Shown piece by piece: positions 1 to 9,018 of a DNA stretch of 64,000 nucleotides (position 1 is the stretch's first letter; each line of letters opens with the position of its first letter). The stretch covers positions 1 to 64,000 of the forward strand of contig NZ_JXXU01000020.1 in the NCBI RefSeq assembly GCF_000967495.1, in the 5' to 3' direction. The stretch is from Vibrio neptunius. Its GTDB lineage: Bacteria > Pseudomonadota > Gammaproteobacteria > Enterobacterales > Vibrionaceae. The notes beneath the pieces were generated by a model, which worked only from the letters and a program-made list of their open reading frames with translations, was not told where the DNA came from and made no database searches. Position numbers and translations under genes: made by a program.

Positions 1-108
1 ATCGGTATGACCACCTTCGGTGAATCTGCACCAGCAGGTGAGCTATTCAAGATGTTCGGCTTCACCACTGAAAACGTTGTGAACACAGCGAAAGAGCTTT
101 TAGCTTAA
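1..108 (+). CDS. tkt: transketolase, C-terminal end (partial)
   Basis: Only the last 35 codons lie in the window; the gene starts upstream of base 1. The visible peptide carries the conserved transketolase C-terminus ([15 protein letters not shown], then a FGFTTENVV helix), where the GESAPA segment belongs to the C-terminal domain. Transketolase moves two-carbon units between sugar phosphates in the non-oxidative pentose phosphate pathway, using thiamine diphosphate, in the cytoplasm. The stop TAA is followed 20 bases later by a strong terminator. Whether this is the tktA or tktB paralogue cannot be judged from this fragment. Confidence 0.93.
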   Translation: MGMTTFGESAPAGELFKMFGFTTENVVNTAKELLA

Positions 109-128
109 TCACTGAACCTTGATACGAA

Positions 129-159
129 AACGCCCCGCGACACTAGCGGGGCGTTTTTT
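129..159. terminator. bidirectional rho-independent terminator after transketolase
   Basis: The stem AACGCCCCGC pairs with GCGGGGCGTT around a 7-base loop and is followed by six T. The left flank is A-rich, so it can also serve the convergent Lrp-family gene, whose stop codon overlaps the T-run. Confidence 0.9.
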
Positions 160-628
160 ATTGAATCTCTTCTACATTCACTTCAGTGCTGAACTTGACT
201 GTACGAGTAGAAACCGAAGTCTGAAATTTGCGAATGTTCTTATCTTGATGCAATACGCGTTCAATAAACTTTTCATACGCTTTGATATCTGGAACGCTTA
301 CCACCAGCATGAAATCGTAGCCTCCCGTGATCTGATAGCATTGAGTGACTTCAGGCGCTTTTGTTATTGATTGGCGAAACACGCTGTATATATCAGGTCT
401 ATCCCGCTCCATTTCGACTGAAACAATCAAGTTCATCTTATTACCTGCCAGCTCGGGATTGATGATAGAGACATCACCCGTTATCACGTTGTCTTCTCGA
501 AGCCGTTTTACCCTCTTCAAACAAGCTGGCGGCGACAACCCCACTTCTTCCGCCAACTCTACATTCGGAATACGATTATTCTTTTGCAGTATCGACAAAA
601 TCTTCTTGTCTAAACGGTCAATTTCCAT
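158..628 (-). CDS. Lrp/AsnC-family transcriptional regulator
   Basis: A 156-residue protein of the usual family length. Residues 1-60 form the AsnC-type helix-turn-helix (LDKKILSILQKNNR, then VELAEEVGLSPPACLKRVKRL). The rest is the RAM/ligand-binding domain, with the conserved run CYQITGGYDFMLVV near residue 98. Such proteins are octameric or hexadecameric regulators that sense amino acids. It is transcribed divergently from the membrane protein at 780, and an inverted repeat lies in the 150-base gap, so it plausibly controls itself and that neighbour. It is too divergent from global Lrp to be called lrp; the effector is unknown. Confidence 0.9.
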   Translation of the reverse strand: MEIDRLDKKILSILQKNNRIPNVELAEEVGLSPPACLKRVKRLREDNVITGDVSIINPELAGNKMNLIVSVEMERDRPDIYSVFRQSITKAPEVTQCYQITGGYDFMLVVSVPDIKAYEKFIERVLHQDKNIRKFQTSVSTRTVKFSTEVNVEEIQ

Positions 629-676
629 AATTTCTCCAGAGGGAACTTTTAAGAAACTTTAACACAAGATCAACTC

Positions 677-740
677 AATAAAGAAATATGAGGCATAGTT
701 AACATGCAAATTACACATCCATATTTCTCATGTCTTTATT
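677..740. promoter_or_regulatory. inverted repeat in the lrp-like/membrane protein gap
   Basis: The box AATAAAGAAATATGAG at 677-692 is mirrored by CTCATGTCTTTATT at 727-740, with arms about 35 bases apart. Wide inverted boxes between a regulator and its divergent neighbour are typical of Lrp-family operators. No binding evidence exists; the role is inferred from position. Confidence 0.4.
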
Positions 741-779
741 AATATTTGTGCCATCGAATCATTCAGTGTGGAATTCAAC

Positions 780-1742
780 ATGGAAAAGTTACAACGTTTC
801 TTTTATGACCTTTTTAAAGAAATAGTCGATGTCACCTGGACTCTGTATAAAGTGATGATTCCAATCATCATCGTAATTAAAGTTGTTGAAGAGCTAGGAG
901 GCGTTGCATTGCTTAGCCAATGGCTGAGTCCTTTGATGAATTTTGTCGGTTTACCCGATGAAATGGGCTTGGTATGGGCGACAACTCTGCTTACTAATAT
1001 GTATGCGGGTCTATTGATCTTTATGAGCACCAACAGCGAACTCACCGTGGCTCAGGTATCGATTTTGGGGTCATTAATGCTCATCGCACACTCGATCCCG
1101 ATTGAAGCTGCTATTGCCAAGCGCGCTGGTGTGAGTATTGCGATGACAACGTTAGTCAGAGTTGGGGGTGGACTGGTGTTTGCGTGGGTCCTCGACCAGA
1201 TTTATCAGTTCGGCGATTTGCTAAATACACCTGCCCAGATCGTTTGGAATCCCGAAATCCCCCCAGAGCAAACTTATTTGCAATGGGCGTGGTCACAAGT
1301 CGAAAACTTGATAGCGATACTTGTCATCATTGCAATCTTACTATTTACATTAAAGATGCTAAAGCTATTAGGGGTGGAGAAGTTAATGGCGATGGCACTC
1401 AAGCCTGTTCTTTCTGTGCTAGGCATCAGCAGAGAAGCGACTAACCTAACCATAGTCGGCATTACATTAGGTATTTCTTTCGGTGGCGGCCTGCTGATCA
1501 ACGAAGCGAAACGAGGCCACATACCAGCACGAGATGTGTTTACCGCCGTCATGTTGCTTAACTTGGCCCACAGCATGATTGAAGACACCATTCTCGTATT
1601 GTTGATTGGTGCAGACTTCGTATCGATATTTTGGGGAAGGTTGCTGTTTGCTTTTGTCGTCATCGCTATTATGTCACAGATCCTTAAGCGCATAAGCGAG
1701 CCCACCTGTCAGAGATATCTTTACAAAAGCGTTCAGCAATAA
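780..1742 (+). CDS. nucleoside-recognition (Gate) domain membrane protein
   Basis: An integral membrane protein of about 320 residues with several hydrophobic segments. It has the arrangement of the nucleoside-recognition/Gate family (related to SpmA/SpmB and YjiG/YjiH): an amphipathic N-terminus, then a loop with MGLVWATTLLTNMYAG, a second copy of the fold from about residue 200, and a helix with LLNLAHSMIEDTILV. The substrate is unknown. A GTG at 768 gives four more residues, but ATG 780 has a GGA ribosome-binding site seven bases upstream and is preferred. It is divergent from an Lrp-family regulator, which hints at control by an amino acid. Confidence 0.8.
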   Translation: MEKLQRFFYDLFKEIVDVTWTLYKVMIPIIIVIKVVEELGGVALLSQWLSPLMNFVGLPDEMGLVWATTLLTNMYAGLLIFMSTNSELTVAQVSILGSLMLIAHSIPIEAAIAKRAGVSIAMTTLVRVGGGLVFAWVLDQIYQFGDLLNTPAQIVWNPEIPPEQTYLQWAWSQVENLIAILVIIAILLFTLKMLKLLGVEKLMAMALKPVLSVLGISREATNLTIVGITLGISFGGGLLINEAKRGHIPARDVFTAVMLLNLAHSMIEDTILVLLIGADFVSIFWGRLLFAFVVIAIMSQILKRISEPTCQRYLYKSVQQ

Positions 1743-1744
1743 TA

Positions 1745-1780
1745 AAGGCCCCTGCTGTTGCAGGGCCTTGGTTTATTTTT
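1745..1780. terminator. convergent terminator
   Basis: A hairpin with AAGGCCC and CTGC pairing to GCAGGGCCTT (one bulged C) around TGTT, followed by a T-rich run. It lies between two convergent genes and overlaps the stop codon of the chemoreceptor. Confidence 0.8.
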
Positions 1781-3335
1781 CTTCAAATCGCTGAGCTAAC
1801 TGATAAAACTCGTTGACTTGATTGCGTAACTCTTGTGAGTGCAGATTAACGGAATGCGTCGCTGCTAGATTTTGCTCAGCCGCAGAGGCTATTGACTGAA
1901 TGTGCAAATTTACATCACTGGAAAGCTGGCGTTGTTTCGTTGCCGCATCTTCAACCGTGCTCATCAAGTCGTTCATCGATTGCATCATGGTTTCGACTTC
2001 AGATAAACGTTTCGCGCTAACTTCTGCTACTGCACCACATGCATCTGTTTGTTCACGGTTGGCAATGATGTCGCGTTGCCAACCTTCAATCGTCGTCAAC
2101 ATGGTTTCAATACTGTCTTTAATTTGCAACGTGGCATTGGAAGTTCTGCCTGACAATGCACGAACTTCGTCCGCTACCACCGCAAAACCACGTCCCTGCT
2201 CACCAGCGCGGGCGGCCTCAATCGCAGCGTTTAACGCCAGTAGATTGGTTTGTTCTGCGATCCCACCGATTTCTTCCATCATATGACTGACGTTTTGAGC
2301 CTGTTCACTCAGTTGATAAGTAGTATTGGTCGCTTTTTCAGCCTGAACACTGAGTTTCTCTAAATTGACATGAGTCTGGTCGATAGTATCTTTCGCAAGC
2401 AGACACGTTTTGAGTGTCACATCAATCAAATCATGTGCTTCGTGTGTGCTGGTTGAAACTTCGTTTGCGGATGCTTCCACGTTTTCGGTTGCTTCACGAA
2501 CTTGGCGAATATCTTTCGTTTGCTGCTCAAGAGCTTGCGTTACCTGCAGGGTTGTTGCGCTTAAGCCATCAGACAGATCTTGCAGCGGTTTAGCTGAATC
2601 CGTCATCCTACCTAGCACGGTTCTAATTCGTGCAGAAAGAAGCTTAATATGGAAATCTGCAATTGAGAATTGAGTATTGCCAGAATAGATCAGACGACTT
2701 ACGCTATCATATTTTGACTGAAGCTTTTTCAACTGTTTAGGCGTATCGACCAATTCTTGCCTGAAAAGCAATGCGGTCACCGAGATTGGCAGTGCACTAG
2801 CGACCCAACTCGCAATGCCTTCGAGTGACAATAGATTCGCAATGATGGGGGCAGATAGAGAACCAATTAACATCACATAACGCAGAGTGTCGGGAATTTT
2901 CAGTGAGACAGTCGCGCCTGTTTTCTCAGCGTGCAGCAAAGATTGATAGGCTTTGTCCGCCACCTTGACCCACTCTCTTTTGGGTTTAACACGCACCGAC
3001 TGATAACCCGTTATCTCACCATTTGCGTAGATAGGCGTTACGTAGGCATCTACCCAATAGAAGCCTCCTGTTTTAGTGCGATTTTTTACAATACCCCGCC
3101 ATGCTTTACCTTGTTTTAGGTTCGCCCACATATCTGCGAATGCAGCTTTAGGCATAGTGCTATGGCGCACAATATTGTGATTTTGACCCAGCAGTTCTTC
3201 CTGAGTGAATTCGGCAATACGACAAAAAGCCTCGTTACTGTAGGTAATGACGCCTTTCAGATCAGTAGTCGACACCAACTGTTCGTTGGCGTCAAGCAAG
3301 GTTTCGCGTTCCGACGAAGTTTGACTAGCAATCAT
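1773..3335 (-). CDS. Aer-like methyl-accepting chemotaxis protein with N-terminal PAS domain
   Basis: A 520-residue chemoreceptor without a periplasmic sensor. Residues about 12-118 are a PAS domain with the Aer-type segment [12 protein letters not shown], which in Aer surrounds the FAD pocket. Two hydrophobic stretches at about 151-192 form a membrane hairpin. The signalling domain follows, with the conserved tip [20 protein letters not shown] at about 361-380. The layout predicts a cytoplasmic redox/energy sensor feeding CheA/CheW, but flavin binding is inferred from PAS similarity only. No C-terminal NWETF-type receptor-tethering pentapeptide is present. It stands alone, divergent from a diguanylate cyclase. 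Confidence 0.93.
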   Translation of the reverse strand: MIASQTSSERETLLDANEQLVSTTDLKGVITYSNEAFCRIAEFTQEELLGQNHNIVRHSTMPKAAFADMWANLKQGKAWRGIVKNRTKTGGFYWVDAYVTPIYANGEITGYQSVRVKPKREWVKVADKAYQSLLHAEKTGATVSLKIPDTLRYVMLIGSLSAPIIANLLSLEGIASWVASALPISVTALLFRQELVDTPKQLKKLQSKYDSVSRLIYSGNTQFSIADFHIKLLSARIRTVLGRMTDSAKPLQDLSDGLSATTLQVTQALEQQTKDIRQVREATENVEASANEVSTSTHEAHDLIDVTLKTCLLAKDTIDQTHVNLEKLSVQAEKATNTTYQLSEQAQNVSHMMEEIGGIAEQTNLLALNAAIEAARAGEQGRGFAVVADEVRALSGRTSNATLQIKDSIETMLTTIEGWQRDIIANREQTDACGAVAEVSAKRLSEVETMMQSMNDLMSTVEDAATKQRQLSSDVNLHIQSIASAAEQNLAATHSVNLHSQELRNQVNEFYQLAQRFEEK

Positions 3336-3545
3336 GAATGTAAACTTTTGTTGTAGTTATGTGGCACGGAAATATAAACAATAAATGAAATCATGACAAA
3401 ATATTAAAGTAGTCACATGTAACATTTTTAGATTATTTGAAGATTTTTTTTGTTTTAAACACAATGCCTTCGCTCATATCGAAGCAATCTAGCCCGTTAA
3501 TGACTGGCTCAAGTCAGAAATGATCTCTACAATGACGGTGTAGTA

Positions 3546-5111
3546 TTGCCCACTCCTTGTTCAGGTAGCGCTTTTTTAGTGGTTAGATTAAAACACTTCA
3601 GTCTGAAACAGTTAACCATTCTGGTTTCTATCTCTGTTGTTCTCTTATTTCTCGTTTTCTATTTTACGTTTAAGGCGCTTTGGAGCCATGAACTGGCCGT
3701 TGATGCTTCAAAAAAGAGACAAGAGTTCGAGATCGAGCGTGTGCAAACCGTATTGAAAATGGAAGAACTCGAACTGAGAGCATCTCTTGAAGATTATGCC
3801 GCTTGGACAACGTTGGCACATTATGTACAGCAGCCTAGTGACGCTTTCATAACAGACAGCATAGGTCCGCATGCATTTGAGTCCAAGCGGGTCAACGGTA
3901 TGATCATTTTCGGTCATGAACTGGACGTAAAATGGAGCGCTTTATACAGAGATGGACAAGTTCATTCCGCTCAGTTTATCGAGCTCAATGACCCTGAGAT
4001 GGTCGACAAGCTTCTTACTCAAGCCATACAGTCTTCAAATGCCAAAGTTTCCTCGCAGTTGGAATACGCTGTACATAAAAGCGAGCCATACATGGTAGCC
4101 ACTGCTCGAATTTGTCTCAGCGACGGAAAATCGTGCGATTTTGGTTACATAGTGTTTATTCGCAAGATCCGCAATGAGTTTATCGCAGAGATTGAAGATG
4201 CGACTGGTGTCAAGATCGTTGTTCATCCACTCAATGAACATGAGGCTGTACAAAGTACGGCTCAGGCAGAGAATGTTTCCGTGATTTATCGCGAAGACTT
4301 TCTAGACGGTGATAACATTGCTATCGAAATTACCCACAATGAAAAGCTACCCGCTTTTCTAACCGTGCCCGAAGCTAGCGTATTAGCTTGTTTTGCGCTC
4401 GTGATGTTCGCACTCAATTTGATAGTCGTATCGAGAATAATTAAACCCCTAGAAAAGGCACAGCAAACACTTCGCCAGTTTCAGAAATCAGGAGACATGC
4501 TACCAAACGAAGCCACATTTGTTTCAAAAGAGATGAGAAGCTTTGCTCGTGACATCAATCACCTCATTACTGAACTTGATGAGAAACGTGAAATCCTAAA
4601 AATGCAGTCTATTGTCGATCCACTTACCGGGATTGCGAATCGAAGACACCTCTACGAAACGGCCCGTTACTTCATTGAAGTGCTAGGTTACAATTATATA
4701 GGAGTTACTTTAGTCGATATCGATCACTTTAAACAATACAACGACAACTATGGACACATTGCTGGTGATCGCGCCTTGCGTCTCGTTGCAGAAGCACTGA
4801 GAGACGTTGAATCACCCTACGAGCACTTGGTGTGCCGTTATGGAGGTGAAGAGTTTTGTGTGTTGCTCGCAAGCGACATCGAACTTGAGCTTGATGGTTA
4901 CCTCAATCAATTGGTGAGAGCAATCAGTAATCTGTCTTTAGAGCATGCCTATTCGCCAACCCGACCGTATGTCACTATAAGTGCTGGTGCAACGTCGAAG
5001 AAAACTAACACCTACGAGCATTTAACAAGCTTATTCCAATATGCGGATCAAGCACTGTATCAGGTCAAACAAGACGGTAGAAACGGCTACCAAATCATTT
5101 CCGCCAATTAA
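3546..5111 (+). CDS. membrane diguanylate cyclase, CHASE4-GGDEF
   Basis: Up to 521 residues. A transmembrane helix at about 23-42, an extracytoplasmic CHASE4-type sensor at about 60-235, a second helix near 277-297, a short linker helix, then a GGDEF domain from about 352. The active-site motif is GGEEF at 433-437 and the metal-binding segment is DIDHFKQYNDNYGH, so it should make c-di-GMP from two GTP. The RxxD inhibitory site expected five residues before GGEEF is absent, suggesting no product feedback at that site. The start is uncertain: TTG 3546 opens the frame, GTG 3579 is an alternative, and neither has a strong ribosome-binding site. Confidence 0.9.
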   Translation: MPTPCSGSAFLVVRLKHFSLKQLTILVSISVVLLFLVFYFTFKALWSHELAVDASKKRQEFEIERVQTVLKMEELELRASLEDYAAWTTLAHYVQQPSDAFITDSIGPHAFESKRVNGMIIFGHELDVKWSALYRDGQVHSAQFIELNDPEMVDKLLTQAIQSSNAKVSSQLEYAVHKSEPYMVATARICLSDGKSCDFGYIVFIRKIRNEFIAEIEDATGVKIVVHPLNEHEAVQSTAQAENVSVIYREDFLDGDNIAIEITHNEKLPAFLTVPEASVLACFALVMFALNLIVVSRIIKPLEKAQQTLRQFQKSGDMLPNEATFVSKEMRSFARDINHLITELDEKREILKMQSIVDPLTGIANRRHLYETARYFIEVLGYNYIGVTLVDIDHFKQYNDNYGHIAGDRALRLVAEALRDVESPYEHLVCRYGGEEFCVLLASDIELELDGYLNQLVRAISNLSLEHAYSPTRPYVTISAGATSKKTNTYEHLTSLFQYADQALYQVKQDGRNGYQIISAN

Positions 5112-5227
5112 GTTTTGCTCAAGCATCGAGCCTAGATATTTCCCCTACACACAGTTGCATTACGAGTTTACCAACGCCCTTAGTTAGACTATACCAATGA
5201 TATGTTCTATCAAGGGTCACACAAAAT

Positions 5228-5923
5228 ATGTCAATTCGATATTGCAGTCTCTACTGGCTGGCGTTGCTGATTTGTTTTATGCGGTCGGCCGTTGCTGACA
5301 CGACGGTCATTGCAATAGGTGAAGTATATCAAAATCCAGAACTAAACAAGCTTGCCGGCTTTACTTTGATTGAGGATCTCGAATTCATATACCAAAAGTC
5401 TGGTGTCGAGATAGATTTTGTTTACTTACCGAATGCGAGGGCTATTCGCGCAGTCAGCCAAGGTCGATATCAAGGCTTGGACTTGAGGATATCGAGGCTT
5501 GCTCAAGACGAGAATATGATCAAGGTTGACGTTCCTCTCTACTATATCAGTATCTTCATATATGGCTTTGAAGGGCAATTTTACAACGAGCTGAGCCAAG
5601 TTTCGGAAAAAGTACTCGTCTCACAATTGGGTATGAAATTTACAGAAGAAATCGAAAGCTATAAAGCGCTTTATTTGGTTGAAAAAGCGGAACAAGCGGC
5701 ATTAATGGTAAAGAAAGGACGCGCAGACTTGTGGTTAGCACCTAAGGTGGTTTACGAGATTCTCAAAGCCAAGTATCCAAACATTAAACCCGTCAGTAAG
5801 GCGATTATTCACGAACCCCTGTATCACTACATTCACATTTCAAATAAACACCTCCTGCCTCAGTTAGAGCAAGCCGTTAGAGATTTAGTCGCCAATCGAC
5901 CGAATCGCGAACTACCACAGTGA
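5228..5923 (+). CDS. periplasmic solute-binding-like protein (SBP_bac_3 type)
   Basis: A 231-residue exported protein. It has a signal peptide with probable cleavage after AVA (residue 23). The mature part has the fold signatures of family 3 extracellular solute-binding proteins: a ligand-lobe start AIGEVYQNPELN, then ARAIRAVSQGRYQGLDLRIS and a C-terminal lobe with GRADLWLAPK. No membrane transporter genes adjoin, so an orphan sensor-type role beside the upstream cyclase is possible but speculative. The ligand is unknown. Confidence 0.7.
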   Translation: MSIRYCSLYWLALLICFMRSAVADTTVIAIGEVYQNPELNKLAGFTLIEDLEFIYQKSGVEIDFVYLPNARAIRAVSQGRYQGLDLRISRLAQDENMIKVDVPLYYISIFIYGFEGQFYNELSQVSEKVLVSQLGMKFTEEIESYKALYLVEKAEQAALMVKKGRADLWLAPKVVYEILKAKYPNIKPVSKAIIHEPLYHYIHISNKHLLPQLEQAVRDLVANRPNRELPQ

Positions 5924-6005
5924 ACGACAGCTTCCGAGATCTTGACGGCACATTGATTACTCGTTCCTATTTAGTGCTATAAATCGTCGAAGCTTAGGTA
6001 ACGGA

Positions 6006-6485
6006 TTAGCCCTTCAAAGAATCATTCAAGGCTTGCACAATGAAGTCAGATTTCAGCGTTTGGTATTCCTCATGTGAGTATCCCTCGCAAGACTGTTTCA
6101 GTTTGTTGTAATATTTCACTAACTCAGGATTTGAGACGAGATAATCACGAAATCGAAGGAAGCATTCATGTTGTGAACCATTCACAACAACTTGAAACGC
6201 TACGTCATCTGTCTTCGACTCAAGCATGCACAGCTCGGAGGTGCGCAAGGTATTTTGTTTTTCTGAAAACCCTAACGTGGTCAATGTTTGAACTGACTGT
6301 TCAAATTGTGATAGCTCGACCCCAACATAAATGTCAAGATCACCTTTTGAAATCGCTCCTGGGATTGCCGAAGAGCCGATATGCTCTACAACCGCATTGG
6401 GGAGCAATAAACTCACTCTTCTTTTATAAGATTGAAATTGTGCACGACACAAATCCTGATACTCTTCTGGTAAATAAAACTTCAT
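6006..6485 (-). CDS. GrpB/UPF0157-family nucleotidyltransferase-like protein
   Basis: About 159 residues. The family core HIGSSAIPGAISKGDLDI matches the GrpB group, a branch of the nucleotidyltransferase superfamily in which the G-S-S and D-x-D residues mark the active site. Biochemical roles in the family are mostly unknown. A TTG at 6500 extends the frame, but ATG 6485 has GAGGA at the right distance and is chosen. It lies alone, divergent from the long AT-rich leader of the chitin monooxygenase. Confidence 0.8.
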   Translation of the reverse strand: MKFYLPEEYQDLCRAQFQSYKRRVSLLLPNAVVEHIGSSAIPGAISKGDLDIYVGVELSQFEQSVQTLTTLGFSEKQNTLRTSELCMLESKTDDVAFQVVVNGSQHECFLRFRDYLVSNPELVKYYNKLKQSCEGYSHEEYQTLKSDFIVQALNDSLKG

Positions 6486-6500
6486 ACTATCCTCAATCAA

Positions 6501-7115
6501 GTAAGTGAAACTAGACTAACCAATAAAGCACCTTCTTGGTTCAGTTAATCCAACGTTGTTGTTCCTCAACCCACAGCAACCCTTATGACCTACAAATAAC
6601 TGAGACTATTTGTCAGCTAAAATGACACACCCAAATCCATTCATTATAAAAACAAAGCCAATCACAAACATTCGGCAAGGAAATTTAAATCGATTGTATA
6701 ATAATCATTAAGAATGATAAGTACAAATTCAATAAGCATGAAAAATGAATTAAAGTGTCATAAAAACGTTATTTTTTCATTTATAAATCGATCAAATATA
6801 CCTTGATATTATTTATTGGATCCGACTCACATATTAAAAAACTCTTTAAAGCCCTTGTTTAAACTCTAACAAAGAATAAAATTAACCTTAAATATCAATA
6901 CTTTATTTTTACATAGCAAAAATTAACACAGATATGCAAGAAATTCGACAATTGCGATCTTAATTCACAATATGAATATTTAAACTGTAATAAAAATAAT
7001 CTTGTCTTATATTTCAACCGTTTCTAATAGAAATAAAAATAATAGAAACCACCCAGCCAACAAATAAAAATCATTGATTGGCAATGTTAATTATAAAACG
7101 GAATAGAGTAAGAAA
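6501..7115. other. AT-rich intergenic region upstream of the chitin monooxygenase
   Basis: About 600 bases without a plausible gene. The stretch from roughly 6640 to 7080 is very AT-rich, with many A and T runs, unlike the flanking genes. It probably holds the promoter and long leader of the secreted enzyme at 7116. No clear sigma-70 boxes, repeats or RNA gene were identified. Confidence 0.6.
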
Positions 7116-8600
7116 ATGACAGCGAATAAGCACATCTTAAAACTGGCGGTGGGTAGCGCCTTGCTATCTACCATGCCTACTCATGTCTATGCACATGGTT
7201 GGTCTGAATATCCTAGTGCTCGACAAAACATCTGCTACGAACAAGGCGGTATCTGGTCTGGTAGTCCCCCCAATGCCGCTTGTGCAAATGCCAAAAGCAT
7301 TTCGGGGTCTTACCCATTCGTACAGCGCAACGAGTACGCCAAAAACATTACTGACTTTAACAACCCGAGCGCAGTAAAAGCCGCGATTCCAGATGGTACT
7401 TTATGCTACGCAAACGATCCTCAGAAACGTGGCATGGGAGCCCCTCATACCGCCTGGACCCGCACAGAAATGAACACGGGTACATTCGAATATGTGTTTA
7501 ATGCTACCGCACCGCACAACCCTTCATTCTGGGAATTTTACTTAACCAAACCAAATGCTGACCTGTCTAAAGGGCTCACTTGGGGCGATTTAGATTTGAT
7601 TCAAGAAACGGGCAATGTGCCAGTAGAGAACGGGAAATACCGAATCAATGTCACTATCCCATCGGACAGATCGGGCGACGCTATCTTCTTTGTGCGTTGG
7701 CAACGAGATGATGCCGCAGGTGAAGGTTTCTACAACTGTTCTGATATTACGATTAAGAATGGTAACACTCCGCCTCCTGAACCAGCACCACAACCCGATT
7801 TGCATCGTGGCTCATCCTTTATCCCGAGTGAACTGGAAGCGCCTCGAATTGGCGATGTCGTAAAGTATGACATCATCAACAAAGATGGCGCGGTTGCACG
7901 TAGCTTTGATATAAAAGTCGATTCAAGCAACGTTGGGGATTGGGCTCGTCTCCTAGCATCAGAGATTAATGGTTGGCACGCCGAGTTCAAAGACGGCGCA
8001 GTCTTTATCGGTGATTGGCATGAAGAAATGCAACACTACATGTATTTCCAGAATGATCCGTCACGCAATTTCTTTAACTCCAAAGACAGTCGTGCTTCAG
8101 GGTTAATGAGCGTTTCCCGCGACAGCAATGGCAATGTAGACCCGCTAGCAGGACAACTTTACGAGCTATCGCAAAGTGATAATGTCGTAAACGCGGGTGA
8201 TAAAGTCGTCATCGTTACAGAAGAAAATGCAACGCTGACTCAAACTCAGGGCACACCTGTATCGATTCAAAATAACGGCTCTTCTTCGATCATTATCGAT
8301 ACCCGAACTATCAGCCAAAATGAAACGTTAATTTTCTCGGCGAGCGCGACCAGCAGTGATCGTATTGAAACCTTTACCTTTGAGGTGGTGGTAGATGACG
8401 GTGGCGTCACACCACCACCGACTCCAGAACCGGGCCCAGATACAGGCAACGCTTGGAGCTCATCAGCGACTTACATCGGCGGTGAAGTGGTTTACTATGC
8501 TGGTAAGGCGTGGAAAGCACAATGGTGGACGCAAGGCGGTGATGATCCTGAAACGACATACAGTAAGGACAAATGGGGCGTTTGGAGACCCGCAAACTAG
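7116..8600 (+). CDS. secreted AA10 lytic polysaccharide monooxygenase with C-terminal chitin-binding module
   Basis: A 494-residue exported protein. The signal peptide ends in YA at residue 26, which exposes His27 as the first mature residue, one arm of the copper histidine brace; His111 in GAPHTAWTRT is the likely second arm. The AA10 catalytic domain spans about 27-215 and cleaves crystalline chitin oxidatively. A Pro-rich linker (PPPEPAPQP) leads to a middle region of about 200 residues of unrecognised fold, a second PPPTPEPGP linker, and a CBM5/12-like module (about 447-494) with the aromatic chitin-binding run AWKAQWW. The layout differs from four-domain GbpA. It is a single gene followed by its own terminator. 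Confidence 0.92.
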   Translation: MTANKHILKLAVGSALLSTMPTHVYAHGWSEYPSARQNICYEQGGIWSGSPPNAACANAKSISGSYPFVQRNEYAKNITDFNNPSAVKAAIPDGTLCYANDPQKRGMGAPHTAWTRTEMNTGTFEYVFNATAPHNPSFWEFYLTKPNADLSKGLTWGDLDLIQETGNVPVENGKYRINVTIPSDRSGDAIFFVRWQRDDAAGEGFYNCSDITIKNGNTPPPEPAPQPDLHRGSSFIPSELEAPRIGDVVKYDIINKDGAVARSFDIKVDSSNVGDWARLLASEINGWHAEFKDGAVFIGDWHEEMQHYMYFQNDPSRNFFNSKDSRASGLMSVSRDSNGNVDPLAGQLYELSQSDNVVNAGDKVVIVTEENATLTQTQGTPVSIQNNGSSSIIIDTRTISQNETLIFSASATSSDRIETFTFEVVVDDGGVTPPPTPEPGPDTGNAWSSSATYIGGEVVYYAGKAWKAQWWTQGGDDPETTYSKDKWGVWRPAN

Positions 8601-8650
8601 AACTCCTGCGACCTATCTCATCATCTAAATAAGTAGATCAATTTTTATCA

Positions 8651-8690
8651 AATAGTCATCGCGCCTTTTACAGCGTGGTGGCTATTTTTT
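8651..8690 (+). terminator. terminator of the chitin monooxygenase gene
   Basis: AATAGTCATCGCGC pairs over 14 positions (three G-T wobbles) with GCGTGGTGGCTATT around an 8-base loop, running into TTTTTT. Confidence 0.85.
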
Positions 8691-8931
8691 GTGCTCAGTT
8701 TTCAATCCAAAGTCCACACTCATGATTCGACGTGAATACTGGCTACGCCATCACCAAGTAACCCAATCGAACTCATGCAAAGAATAACGTTCAAGTCTTA
8801 AACAAAGTTACTGATTGACTACAAGCTAAACAATTGATGTGATTAGTCGCTTTTCTCCCGCCCTTCGTTATGAGATTACTCAAGTCGGTGTTAATATTGC
8901 GACCAAGTCAATCTGCCCTACCTTAATCGGC

Positions 8932-8947
8932 ATCACAAACTTGTGAT
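8932..8947. promoter_or_regulatory. perfect palindrome upstream of rbgA
   Basis: ATCACAA-AC-TTGTGAT, perfect 7-base arms, about 70 bases before the rbgA start. The orientation TCACAA/TTGTGA is the reverse of a CRP half-site order. It could be an operator for an unknown dimeric regulator. Confidence 0.35.
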
Positions 8948-9018
8948 AAACGAACGCTTTGTTATGTTTAAAGTTGAACAGCAGATTAAACCATTAAATT
9001 AGAAGGCAATATTTTCAA

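Larger units (their letters stand above)
8601..9018. other. intergenic region between the monooxygenase and rbgA
   Basis: No gene is seen. It contains the terminator at 8651-8690 and a palindrome at 8932-8947; the rest (8691-8930) shows nothing recognisable. Confidence 0.6.

Noticed and set aside
119..370. Open frame opposite the Lrp-family gene
   Set aside because: Starts inside the transketolase terminator and lies antisense to a clear regulator gene.
6074..6508. Open frame on the + strand opposite the GrpB-family gene
   Set aside because: Antisense shadow of a conserved protein, without its own ribosome-binding site.
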